From: Verrucomicrobiota bacterium
GTDB lineage: Bacteria; Verrucomicrobiota; Verrucomicrobiia; Limisphaerales; UBA9464
NCBI GenBank assembly: GCA_947471985.1
Contig: CANIZL010000046.1
Span: 1-50,366 of the forward strand
Length of the DNA stretch: 50,366 nucleotides
Reading direction: 5' to 3'
Program-made: the position numbers and the translations under genes
The notes under the pieces: model-generated
Told to the model about the DNA's origin: nothing
Database searches by the model: none
What the model saw: the letters and a program-made list of their open reading frames with translations, nothing else
Part shown: in pieces, positions 10,201 to 16,513 of the stretch
How the letters are laid out: the number at the start of each line of letters is the position of its first letter
How positions within the stretch are numbered: position 1 is the first letter of the stretch

Positions 10201-12607
10201 CGTCGTCAACGCCTGGAATACGACGGTCGCGCAGACAAATTCGTATCGCTACGACGCGGCAGGATCCGTCACGAACATGTTGGACGCACTGGGGCGGTCG
10301 ACGGACTACGAGTACGATCAGCGGGGCCGATTGGTCCGGACCTACGCTCCGGCGTTGACCGTTGGTGGCCCAAGATTGGTGTCCACCGTGGTCTATGATG
10401 CCGCGGGGCGGCGTACGATGGAGACGAGCGCGGCGGGTTTGATCAAAGCGTTCGGCTACGATGGCGCCGGGCGTTTGATTGCGGTGACCAATGGCCTGGG
10501 GAACTGGGCGGGTTATGCCTCCGCCACAAACTGGGCTCGGTTCGAGTACGATTGGGCCGGCAATATGGTGGCCCAGACCGATGCCTTGGGTCGGACCAAT
10601 TGCTTCAAATACGACGCCATGGGGCGCCGGATCTGGTCGAAGATGCCGGGCGGGCAGACCAATGGATTCGGCTACGATGCCGTGGGAAATCTGATCCTCA
10701 GCACCAATGCGGATAACGTGGTCATCTCCCACGGCTACGACGAGTTCAATCGCCTGAAATGGCGAAAGTCCGCGGGGATTTTGGTCCTGACCAATAACTA
10801 CACCGCCAGCGGACGATTGGCGCGACGGGTCGATGAAGCGGGGACCAACACCTGGGTGTACGATTCCCGGGACCGGGTTATCACGAATACGACGCCGGTT
10901 GGGACACTTTCCTATTCCTACGATGCCAATGGCAACCAACTGACACTCAAATCCGGGCTCAGCAATGGTGTGGACCTCAGCTTTGGCTACGATGAGTTGA
11001 ATCGCCTTATCAACAGCACGGACAATCGCCTCAGCACCGCGAATAAGGGCACCAGCTACAAATACGATTGGGTGGGTAACCTTACAGAACTGGATCAGCG
11101 ACCCGCGGGAATAAAGACCCAATATGCTTACGATGCGCGGAATCGGCTGACCAATTTGAGCACCACGAACGGGCCGGGTACGGTCCTTGGGAGCTTTGCG
11201 TACAGCCCCAATATTCTTGGCAACCGGACGAGCCTGACGGAATCGGTGGGAGGAGTGGCTCGGACGTACACTTGGAGCTACGACGCTTTGCAGCGCCTGC
11301 TGGGTGAAACCCATGTGAGTGGAGGGATCACGAGCAGCCTTGGTTACGGCTTCGATCTGGTCGGCAACCGCACCAACCGGACCGGCAGTTTGGGATCGAT
11401 GACGGCAACAAATTGGCTGTTTGATCTGAACGATTGGTTCTACAGCGGTGCCGTAACGACCAACCTCAGTCCCTATTTCGACGCCAAGGGGAATACGAAG
11501 GTTTTTGGAACGACAACCAATTCCTACGACTGGGCCAATCGGCTGACGAACGGGACGACTGTTTCATCCATCGTGTACGATGCGGAGGGGAACCGGATCA
11601 AGAAGGTGGCCGGCGGTACGACGACGTGGTACCTGGTGGCGACGGTGAATCCGACCGGGTATCCGCAGGTGGTGGAGGAGTTCACCGGAAGCAGTCCCGG
11701 GACCAGCACGCTGAGCCGGGTGTACGGGTACGGCCTGGACCTGTTGCATCAACGCCAGATGCCGGGCAACACGCCGAACTTCTACGGATACGACGGCCAG
11801 GGCAGCGTTCGTTTCCTGGTGGGCACCAACAGCACGATCACGGACACCTACGTCTACGACAGCTACGGCAATCTGGTGTCGTCCACGGGCAGTACTTCAA
11901 ACAACTACCGCTACACGGGTGAGCAATGGGATGCGGACCTGGGCATGTACTACCTGCGGGCCCGGTACTACCAGCCCTCCGTCGGCCGCTTCTGGACCCG
12001 CGACACTTACGAAGGGGATTCGTCGGATCCGCTGAGCCTGCATCGGTACCTCTATACACAGGGGAATCCGGTGAACTGGGTGGATCCGTCGGGACATGAA
12101 ACCCTGAAAACAAAAATTGGAAAGGAAGTCCATAAAAAGCTAGGCGAGATATTCACCGGGAACGGCACCATTCCGCTTCGCTTTTCGGGACCTTCGATAG
12201 CCACAATTGGGGGCAAGCTCAAACTTCCCATTCCGGATGGCCTCCAAGTTCTGTTTCCCGACTTGCTTGATGCGGGCAAAAAGGAAATTTACGAGATCAA
12301 GCCACTTACGGCATATGGCATCGCCACCGGATACTTTCAAGCAATCGGCTATCAAAGCCTGCTAAATCAGATCGACCCATCAGGTGGATGGCATTTAGGA
12401 AGCACTTGGACGCCGCCAAATTTCATAATCCTTACTTCAGGAGTCGCATATATTACACCAGTTGTGGGTGGAGTCATTTACTATGAGGCAATGACAATTC
12501 AAGACATTGCCAAGAGGGGTGCGCGAACAGTTCGACAATCTGACGAAGGACGACTGCAACAGATGACGGGAATTTCCTCAGTTATTTCGTTGCTAGGCGG
12601 ATTCTAA
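1217..12607 (+). CDS. Giant secreted RHS/YD-repeat polymorphic toxin with a PD-(D/E)XK nuclease-like tip (3,796 aa)
   Basis: The protein begins with a signal peptide (residues about 1-27). About 410-1030 is a right-handed beta-helix-like region of repeated short strands. About 1055-1450 holds tandem Ig-like domains. About 1457-1867 is a propeller-like region with recurring AGGxF or VGGEF blades, and more Ig-like modules follow to about 2160. A DUF6531-like segment starts near 2296 (VIPVNGIPLTVVRKYD) and opens the RHS shell, followed by many YDxxGR/NR repeats. The conserved core (YLRARYYQPSVGRFWTRD) ends with DPSG at 3623-3626. The last 168 residues are a distinct tip with D3682, E3693 and K3695 in a PDLLD...YEIKP arrangement, typical of restriction-endonuclease-fold toxins. 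RHS shells are known to encapsulate C-terminal toxins. The signal peptide suggests Sec export rather than T6SS loading. The target and nuclease activity are inferred. The likely immunity gene follows 22 bp downstream. Confidence 0.93.
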   Translation: MFTSSLSALLRVLIATLLAAGLIGWAQAPSDATVVPLSEASAAPESDRLLQDAQHPERVPNSEGERIKLPVGPHHRIHRNDAWHTNQLGEVTPYVSEVVQIETGLNRQTATGEWVEASDELEIQGNQVLSRKARHGVKIAGQLNRIGAIEVTGPDGKTLSFTPIGLIYYDPVSGKSAVIAQLKKKVTGRKNGGNEMIFQDCFEGVNVDIRYRNSKSRFEQDVIINQQLPDASEYGLDPATVRLQVATEFFTYPEPNKRKASRRDIASDDKWAKAVDPELVDENLSFGDLKINEGEILGPDPERRSPKTTLSSKEFHKTADGRTILFEVIPMQNAVGLFQGLPAPAPTPDGGPRGAALPGKFHLPRISNPVPDDERIVAAVDYTPKGVVMDFPITVVSQASLTLAGDTTYLVTGAIEVNNLVLEGGAVIKSTKPASYNGPYTWIRVSDGTFTSRTSPFRPAVFTAFEDNTVGETIPNSVGITNTGVPSGFYGTRNLVFAGMPGGVVLENCRFRYSRESIWALAPFTVRHSQFYNCGFALISTDNDSIIENCLVTATQAVNSYQPPGYTFAGPWGPTLVAINEASTPHVHAVRQCTLRGLSDLTWTDSTVAFTNLWRNNLIVGVGGTTGYVNKVADYYSASDQPALFQQVGLGLHYLAAGSPHANVAGLDANIGADLLASLRQKTTAPPIPVSVATSQSYYPRGIGDTNALDRGYHYPVIDYTLSDQQYYPPSGSDVATFTFGGGVAVGIYGSVGLTLNNGEILLSEGTPLLPNRFFRLNLVQEALPTASNWYTGTEWLLGTAWGTRGMRLRFTEFTALAGNPTVRAIFDERHQYPFPAGMESWFQEFNNPSTLWVQDCSFAGVSFTLPMSAGTCHVNMFINNVFDRAPLGLYKYNPNTFNTVSVSLQNNLFYRGSLTLVHPNTNIQSGGELKNNVFDGTVFPAAFNPVTNITLSNNGYVYPTSAPGFAESTRTLAYSFQYANGPLGPWYQASTDFVNKGSGSAVIANLAFHTTRADQIREATSLLDLGFHYPALNSGALWDTDNNGSPDCLANLTGSSGVPITLNWISPVHHQTNSGVVTFQTSVTGPAISRIEYYKCTEFLGSNTAAPYTFNWCPNASGADLFWVRAVGTDGSFWFSPPRIVTYSCFGTQPPTISWESPLAGTTWPISPTNVFLKAIASAGAGNGTITQVEFSTGSTLIAQVPLPQITNAYTYSWLDRTNGTYPLKAKVYTSTGATAEATTTLVLNELPKIAWVDPTRSASLPAPGNVNLKVWAVNGGAGGPPAKVEFFKFKPGAHTLLGTLTGPTSSGTNYLLNWNALSEGQHSVFARATDNLGATRDTDLRLIDVGARPTVTIVSPTNGTTLKAYSSPTIGVEASIAGGQIAYVDFYAGTNFLGRDTTVGTNGFGAANFYELELSGLAPGTYDFTAHAFDASNPPKKKTSGVVHVVVAPPLPSPGNGEWDFQFGNVPGFRTDSQKGASVEYDSNGTLHFTGGYLSPSGYTTKLLKFSNCTWSEAFGGQEGSGLYAAKYYKGNMWYGGGGNFIGGLSFNFARSSGTTMSPAGAELDLAGVGGALCTGGWSWEFGAGIMTILPWNGDILIGGRFDGAISDADPTVFDTSISNIAALRGTDSNWSKVGIGDLNGTVRALAVYNGELYAGGYFTFGPQANSSYLARLVNNSWQPVGTGVNGPVLALKVYAGQLYVGGEFTTAGNISDVNCIAVWNGSKWSGVAGGVFDGGAGQPGQCNQPTRICGIANHGETLYVTGHFRTAGSGTGAVSARHIAQATWDSVERRWTWSPMGAGLAGGTGDFGWVGTETCGYSLAIRDFTSNAGYEVVVAGNFTEAGGAPAKYVARWIVGGEIAAGEKCTPSSSSVTLITPADGATSFSSVGTFTASVNLPSNTTHTIASVLFCVDGDQGTTGTLQFGSSDIWYATAANPLAPGTHTVRAVATCNDGSAFSGKTVTFTVPQDSSTIVFADSFEVLSRNVATNLLVLANHSGGANLRVTSTTIFADPYGGSSLGSASVAPQGTHIIFQPRPYSFGRCVVNYVAKDAVGVNSGIAIVQVKSPPVVSIDSPTDGAVLPSLAVTSILGSAKDYDGSISNVVLWVDGSPIATVNTTPGFSFPWIPSGPGHHVLTVVAKDNDGYTTTSAPVTVKILGSETNLVAKISSLQNSQTNYSSLPVTDYPVIPDGILSLQGLAYAIIAGQPNRSTNTTSFRVMLQPTYQSAANGVSPSYILTKGPDWAQGFVGGGDTNGALGTFDLSQIENGVYDLTLTVRSQRYELSDSVTVSLRNNLKLGNFSFSEQDLVIPVNGIPLTVVRKYDTLGGQGGDFGRCWSMTINDMDVRLDEDRTSTPVVVFNGADPGEGGVPMFSLRTGGGRNVSLMLPDGRRGDFLFRPRFSAFPEKPVAWAEWQSPPGVSARLVVAGTQPGDESNAKTINFSANGINKPVWSNGEARTPFEAYDIPGFDLILKDSTKFELRRDPDYGTSTSADWVTYDANGSGLLVPVSPYSNPLKLRNIVQPSGDRVEIKADGVSHYLGSSTSPTRKITFIRDDRGRISALTDPLGNANLPSVRYLYNDDKYVLVQVLRLVDRTTGLYATNRYYYDHAQYPSYLTRIVDARGITVARNEYDATGRLTAVVDALGRTNRFIHDFANHVEKTVDRLGYTNSLVYDTRGNVLVITNALNEVRYMGYDSLNNKVAETNYLGGAPVVTSWQYDTNRNLLTATIDSLNNTNRFEYNDLYQLIKQTDTRGNDTQMGYDSGQVATVSDSLGSIQSNTFANELLSTSTDGVGTLTVLTYDALRQVQSTIVKAANGSTNAISATTYDDNGNTKTSTLYRAGASGLIPDLTTYYYDAQGRVTHTIGPDSFTNRVVYNEAGMTLETYDPYNRRTQFVYNELGQRIQTIYPDTNIVELSYYDAEGRVTNSVDRLNRSTRTEYDQLGRVKKVIFAFGTANVTSNQTFYDSLGRISKTIDARGIITTNVYDLAGRRTSVVNAWNTTVAQTNSYRYDAAGSVTNMLDALGRSTDYEYDQRGRLVRTYAPALTVGGPRLVSTVVYDAAGRRTMETSAAGLIKAFGYDGAGRLIAVTNGLGNWAGYASATNWARFEYDWAGNMVAQTDALGRTNCFKYDAMGRRIWSKMPGGQTNGFGYDAVGNLILSTNADNVVISHGYDEFNRLKWRKSAGILVLTNNYTASGRLARRVDEAGTNTWVYDSRDRVITNTTPVGTLSYSYDANGNQLTLKSGLSNGVDLSFGYDELNRLINSTDNRLSTANKGTSYKYDWVGNLTELDQRPAGIKTQYAYDARNRLTNLSTTNGPGTVLGSFAYSPNILGNRTSLTESVGGVARTYTWSYDALQRLLGETHVSGGITSSLGYGFDLVGNRTNRTGSLGSMTATNWLFDLNDWFYSGAVTTNLSPYFDAKGNTKVFGTTTNSYDWANRLTNGTTVSSIVYDAEGNRIKKVAGGTTTWYLVATVNPTGYPQVVEEFTGSSPGTSTLSRVYGYGLDLLHQRQMPGNTPNFYGYDGQGSVRFLVGTNSTITDTYVYDSYGNLVSSTGSTSNNYRYTGEQWDADLGMYYLRARYYQPSVGRFWTRDTYEGDSSDPLSLHRYLYTQGNPVNWVDPSGHETLKTKIGKEVHKKLGEIFTGNGTIPLRFSGPSIATIGGKLKLPIPDGLQVLFPDLLDAGKKEIYEIKPLTAYGIATGYFQAIGYQSLLNQIDPSGGWHLGSTWTPPNFIILTSGVAYITPVVGGVIYYEAMTIQDIAKRGARTVRQSDEGRLQQMTGISSVISLLGGF

Positions 12608-12629
12608 ACTTGGCAATGCGTTTAAATTT

Positions 12630-13391
12630 ATGACCTACGCTGAAGCTCAAAATGAATTTAGCACTCGCCTTTACCGCTGGGCAAAGGGCGCTTTGGAAAG
12701 GGAAGTGATCGAGGGATTTCCTCGATTCCAGGGTATCAAAGATTGGTCGCGATTGAGATGCCTTTTCTTTCAAAGTCTCGACGATGAGTCGCGAACTTTG
12801 TTCGCACAGCACATCCTTCGAATGCGTCATCAAAATGCAGCTGAGGCTTTTGGGGAGGAAGTGTCCACAAAAGCCGAGGTGCTAGTGCGTCTCGAAGAAG
12901 ACTTTCGTAGCGAGAGCAACGCTTGGTTCAGAGTGTCAGGTTCAGACGCTGATCGTACCAGGAAAACGTTGGCATCGCGCCGAGAGATTAAGAAGGCTGT
13001 AGGTGATCGTTTTTGGACGGCTTTTGGCAAAGATTGGATTCGTTGCGATTCGGAAGCGGGGAAGACCGGATTGCGTTATAGGAACGAATATCATGGGTGG
13101 GTAGTTTTAACGGAATTTGAGTTTGGCCGATGGGATCCGGAAATCACCTGTGTCCACGATATTTGGACTGGAAAGTTGATTACACGTGAAGATCCCCAAG
13201 TCTTGGTTGCGAATTGCCTGGGGTTTCAAATGAACTACGGTAACGAGATTGGAATCGGGTCAGGATGGGAACGTATAGCGGTTGATGACGTCGATCAGAC
13301 CTGCTCCATTGTGATGGAGCATTGCCAACGATTGTTCGATATTCTGCCAATGCTGCTGGAAAGCTTAGATCTGAAGTCTTTGGTCAAGTGA
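12630..13391 (+). CDS. Probable immunity protein for the RHS toxin tip
   Basis: This 253-residue cytoplasmic-looking protein has no signal peptide or membrane segment. It starts 22 bp after the RHS stop codon on the same strand. It is rich in Trp, Phe and Glu, with segments such as WVVLTEFEFGRWDP and a helical, acidic C-terminus (HCQRLFDILPMLLESLDL). I cannot assign it to a named family. The immunity call rests on position: polymorphic toxin genes are normally followed directly by the cognate immunity gene. It also rests on base composition, because this gene and the toxin tip share the same AT-richer stretch, unlike the RHS shell. A role unrelated to immunity is possible. Confidence 0.65.
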   Translation: MTYAEAQNEFSTRLYRWAKGALEREVIEGFPRFQGIKDWSRLRCLFFQSLDDESRTLFAQHILRMRHQNAAEAFGEEVSTKAEVLVRLEEDFRSESNAWFRVSGSDADRTRKTLASRREIKKAVGDRFWTAFGKDWIRCDSEAGKTGLRYRNEYHGWVVLTEFEFGRWDPEITCVHDIWTGKLITREDPQVLVANCLGFQMNYGNEIGIGSGWERIAVDDVDQTCSIVMEHCQRLFDILPMLLESLDLKSLVK

Positions 13392-13673
13392 AATGCATTT
13401 TGTTGCTGTAATGAATAGCACTGGTTGTGGACGCTTCAGTTTTCAAGGCGCTGATTATTTCGGTGCATACCTGTTCTTCAAGCGACCCGTGGCGGAGCCG
13501 GGCATGGCGCGCTGCGCGCGCCTCGCCCGACTCTGCCGCGGGACCCGGGCTGGAAGTAGGAAGGTTGAATTATGAAGGATGAAACTAGATTCTGAACCAG
13601 AAGAGGACACACGGGTGCGGGCGCGTGGCCGAACCCGGCGTCCGGGGATCCCTGGCCAGTTTTGGTGAAGTGA
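13392..13673. other. Intergenic stretch before the MITE-like element
   Basis: Apart from the palindrome at 13486-13542, this stretch has no convincing gene. A 60-codon frame (13393-13575) runs through the palindrome and changes composition abruptly. A 29-codon frame (13579-13668) gives a short charged peptide. Neither has a clear ribosome site or a recognisable product, so neither is called. Confidence 0.5.
13486..13542. repeat. 57-bp imperfect palindrome downstream of the immunity gene
   Basis: The centre is a 7-bp perfect stem, GGCGCGC (13506-13512) and GCGCGCC (13516-13522), with a TGC loop. Further out, CGGGC pairs with GCCCG across a 2-base bulge, and CCGTGGCGGAGC pairs partly with a matching segment up to 13542. 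The whole 57 bp is symmetrical about 13514. It lies about 95 bp after the immunity stop codon and could serve as a terminator or a REP-type extragenic palindrome. No T-run follows. Confidence 0.6.
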
Positions 13674-13937
13674 GGGTCCGCGAAAGAATTACTTGGTCAT
13701 TTGCTGGCGGCGATGGCTCGTGGCAAGACGCGACGAAGGAACATAGCTGGCTCCGTGACTGAGCAGCAACGCAGCCAGTAGCCCAAATCGCCCCAGCCCG
13801 ACGGGGCGGTGCGGCACTTGGCCATCTGCTGCGTTGCTCGTCGGTTACAGCCCGTTGACGGGATGCGCCCTCCTCGCGCCTTGCATATGGCCAGTTGGCG
13901 CACCCGCCAAATGACCAATTAATTCTTTCGCGGACCC
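13674..13937. mobile_element. MITE-like element with ~30-bp terminal inverted repeats and TGA flanks
   Basis: The left end starts GGGTCCGCGAAAGAATTA at 13674. The right end, ending at 13937, is its reverse complement, with one mismatch over the first 30 bases. Both ends are flanked by TGA (13671-13673 and 13938-13940), which looks like a 3-bp target duplication. The interior is also largely self-complementary: a segment with gagcagcaacgcag near 13760 pairs with ctgcgttgctc near 13830, and there is a G/C hairpin near 13789-13808 at the tip. No transposase frame fits inside 264 bp, so it would be non-autonomous. On the minus strand its right end interrupts the HUH-like frame described next. Confidence 0.65.
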
Positions 13938-14272
13938 TGACCCGCCGCGTTCAGTCGGGGGTCAAAAAGTGTGATGCGGGCCATGCCGCCCTTGAGGTTC
14001 TCCCAGTGGGCCATGAGCCAGAAGCAAGTTTGCTGGTTGACCGCTTCCGGCGGCAGTCCGGTCAGGAGGAAGTGGAAGTGACGCCGGCCGGTGGTCTCGC
14101 CGTCTTCCTGGCGAAGGCACCAGGGAAGCTTGGGAAAGTGGCGGTGGAAGTGTTTGGCGGCCCGGCGGAGGAGCGCAAACCACAGCCCCAGGCGGACGCG
14201 TTCCGGCAAACGTTCGGATTTGAACGTGAGCGTGCCGAAGAACTGCCAGCGGATCTGGCCGAGCAGGAACAC
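13919..14272 (-). pseudogene. Interrupted HUH-endonuclease / Rep-like protein
   Basis: The 117-residue minus-strand frame contains FFGTLTF near residue 11, resembling motif I of rolling-circle Rep proteins. Further on, GRRHFHFLLTG contains a His-hydrophobic-His (HUH) metal-binding motif. After FDPRLNAAG the frame runs into the right end of the MITE-like element and stops within seven codons, before a catalytic tyrosine region could be encoded. The start near 14272 is a GTG; the frame upstream lies in the edge of the palindromic repeat array. In RAYT and Rep systems, HUH proteins act on hairpins like those next door. This specific link is inferred. The family call rests on two short motifs only. 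Confidence 0.5.
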
Positions 14273-14286
14273 GTCCGGATGGCGTG

Positions 14287-15790
14287 CCAGGTTTATTGTT
14301 TCGCCCCGTCAGGGCTGGGCTCTGGGTGGGGGGTAACCCAGGGCGGATTGCCATGGGCTAAGTCATTGCGCCCTGTTGGGGCTGGGGAGGGCCGGCCGAG
14401 TACGGTTGTCGCCCGGGGAGGGAAGGAATCCTGTTAGGATCGGGGTGCGTGGAAGGGGGGGCAGGTTCACGATTCGGCGGTGCCGTGGCGGGCGTGCTAG
14501 GTTCATTGTTGGAGGCGGCGTCGATGCAACCCCGTTGGAGTTGGGGGATATTTTGAGGACGTCAACCAGGGTAGCGCGCAATGCGCAACCCTGGGCTGAA
14601 GGATTCAATCCCGTTGGAATGGGGGACCGCCGAGGGATGGGGCGGGTTCACCCTCCGGTGGTGCCGTCGATGGCGTGCCAGGTTCATTGTTTCGCCCCGT
14701 CAGGGCTGGGCTCCGGGTGGGGTGGTAACCCAGGGCGGATTGCCCTGGGCTAAGTCATTTCGCCCCGTTGGGGCTGAGGAAGGCCGGCGGGCGGGGTGCC
14801 GCCGGGATCGGGTTGCGCGGATTGGGGGGGGTGGTTGATTCAACCCCTTTGGGGTTGGGGGATTTTACGGGGATATCACCCAGGGTAGCGCGTCACGCGC
14901 AACCCTGGGCTGGAGGATTCAATCCCGTTGGGATAGGGAAGGCCGCGGGATGGGGCCGGGTTCGGCATTCGTTGGTGCCGTGGAGGGGGTGCCAGGTTCA
15001 TTATTTCGCCCCGTCAGGGCTGGGCTCCGGGTGGGGTGGTAACCCAGGGCGGATTGCCCTGGGCTAAGTCATTTCGCCCCGTTGGGGCTGGGGACGATCG
15101 GCGGGGGGGCGCCGGGAGCGGATTGGGCCGGTTGGTTGATGCAACCCCGTTGGGGTTGGGGGATATTTTGGGGTGGTGACCAAGGGTAGCGCGTCACGCG
15201 CTACCCTGGGCGGGAGGATTCAATCCCGTTGGGATGGGGAAGGCCGGGAGGAGGGGACACATGCCGACTGGAAAGTCAGCGCTACCGTAACGCCGGTTTT
15301 TAACCGGCCTCAGACGAACGACGGGCGGGGGCGCGGCGAGTGGATTGGGCGGGTTGATTGATACAACCCCGTTGGGGTTGAGGGATTTTGCGGGGAGATG
15401 ACCCAGGGTAGCGCGCCACGCGCAACCCTGGGCTGGAGGATTCAATCCCGTTGGGATTGGGAGGGCCGGGAGGTGGGGGCACACGCCGTCTGGAAAGTCA
15501 GCGCTACCGTAACGCCGGTTTTTAACCGGCCTCAGACGAACGACGGGCGGGGGCGCGGCGAGTGGATTGGGCGGGTTGATTGATGCAACCCCGTTGGGGT
15601 TGGGGAGATTTTACGTGGAGTGACCCCGGGGTAGCGCAGGGGCGCAACCCCGGGGTTGAGGATTCAATCCCGTTGGGATTGGGGATGCGGGTGAATCGGG
15701 CCAGGTTCGCCATTCGGTGCCGCGGTGGATGGAGTGCCGGGTTCAAAGTTTGCCACGCCGTTGATGCAACCCCGTTGGGATAGGGGGCCG
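14287..15790. repeat. Array of REP-like palindromic hairpins in ~180-314-bp units
   Basis: A mosaic of short palindromes recurs in the same order. CAACCCCGTTGGGGTTG-type hairpins start at 14527, 14841, 15142, 15364, 15586 and about 15767 (spacing 314, 301, 222, 222, 181). After each of the first five comes a longer hairpin of the form CCCAGGGT-A-GCGCG...CGCGC-A-ACCCTGGG (14565-14595, 14879-14909, 15180-15210, 15402-15432, 15624-15655), and then a CAATCCCGTTGGGATTG-like hairpin. A separate block, CCCAGGGC-GGATT-GCCCTGGG with a CCCCGTTGGGG neighbour, occurs near 14330 (decayed), at 14729-14749 and at 15043-15063. The hairpin at 15624-15655 has both arms changed to CCCCGGGGT/ACCCCGGGG, so pairing is preserved. 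Short open frames across this region are by-products of the repeats. No gene is seen. Confidence 0.85.
15263..15599. repeat. Near-identical 115-bp direct repeats, 222 bp apart
   Basis: The segment 15263-15377 recurs at 15485-15599 with very few differences (for example GCCGACTG versus GCCGTCTG, and ATAC versus ATGC). Each copy contains the hairpin GCCGGTT-TTT-AACCGGC and ends in a CAACCCCGTTGGGGTTG palindrome. Because the array hairpins between the copies keep the same 222-bp spacing, this is best read as a recent tandem duplication of one array unit. Confidence 0.8.
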
Positions 15791-15984
15791 GGTTCAGAGT
15801 GAGAGGTCCGGCGAAGCGCCTTTGGGTTGCGGGACGCCGTCGTTGCCTTTCCCAGACCGAAAAAGGGCGGGCAAGGGGCGCGGGGAGGGGAAGTTATTCC
15901 CAAAATGAACCAATCGGATTGACCCACCATGGGTTGTAGGGTAGCTACAGCGCGACCACTGCCGGTTGGGGTGGTTTGGTTACT

Positions 15985-16506
15985 ATGCGATGTCCCAAAT
16001 GTGGCGGCGAAGAAGACCGCGTGATCGATTCCCGTGCTTCCAAGGAAGGCGCGACGATCCGGCGCCGTCGGGAATGCCTGGGCTGCGAACATCGCTTCAC
16101 CACCTACGAAGAGATTGAACGGGAACAGCTTACCGTGCTCAAGCGGGATGGGCGGCGCGAGCCGTTTTCCCAGGAGAAACTGCGGAAATCCATGGAGCGG
16201 GCGTGTCAGAAGCGGCCGGTTTCCGCCGAGGACATCGACGGCGCCGTGGAACGGGTGCTCGATGATCTGGGACGGACGTTCGATCGCGAAGTGCCCGGTA
16301 CGGAAATCGGCGAACGGGTGATGCGGGAGCTGCGGCAATTGGATCCGGTGGCGTACATCCGGTTCGCCAGCATCTACCGCCAGTTCGCCGAGGTGAATGA
16401 TTTTGTCCAGGAGGCGACGCGGATTGCCAGCCTCCCCCGGCCGGACAAACGACAGATGACGCTGCTCGAGGACCTCGAAGCCGAGGCCCGCGCAGCCAAA
16501 CCTTGA
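15985..16506 (+). CDS. nrdR: Transcriptional repressor NrdR
   Basis: This 173-residue protein starts at the ATG at 15985, giving MRCPKCGG, the normal NrdR start; a TTG nine bases upstream is less likely. The zinc ribbon uses C3, C6, C31 and C34, with RFTTYE directly after. An ATP-cone follows from about residue 49 (VLKRDGRREPFSQEKL...). NrdR represses ribonucleotide reductase genes according to the nucleotide bound by its ATP-cone. No ribonucleotide reductase gene is in the window. The gene sits just downstream of the palindromic repeat array and 7 bp before an unknown gene on the same strand, probably its operon partner. Length and motifs match the family well. Confidence 0.96.
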   Translation: MRCPKCGGEEDRVIDSRASKEGATIRRRRECLGCEHRFTTYEEIEREQLTVLKRDGRREPFSQEKLRKSMERACQKRPVSAEDIDGAVERVLDDLGRTFDREVPGTEIGERVMRELRQLDPVAYIRFASIYRQFAEVNDFVQEATRIASLPRPDKRQMTLLEDLEAEARAAKP

Positions 16507-16513
16507 ACCCAAC

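Noticed and set aside
9446-11314. 622-codon open frame on the minus strand inside the giant RHS gene
   Set aside because: It lies fully antisense to the RHS repeats, its product is rich in repetitive Arg, Gly and Ile without domains, and long antisense frames are common opposite repeat-coding GC-rich DNA.
13393-13575. 60-codon frame directly after the immunity gene
   Set aside because: It runs through the 57-bp palindrome, its composition changes midway, and no ribosome site precedes its ATG beyond the end of the previous gene.
14376-15783. Several overlapping open frames of 60-125 codons in the repeat array
   Set aside because: Their products repeat the same phrases because they read through the same hairpins; none has a ribosome site or a domain.
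14287-15790. CRISPR array
   Set aside because: The repeated elements are themselves long palindromes, spacing varies from 181 to 314 bp, the sequence between them is also repeated, and no cas gene is in the window.
15919-15947. Promoter for nrdR (TTGACC, 17 bases, TAGCTA)
   Set aside because: The -35 box is good but the -10 box matches the consensus at only two positions, so it was not listed as a feature.
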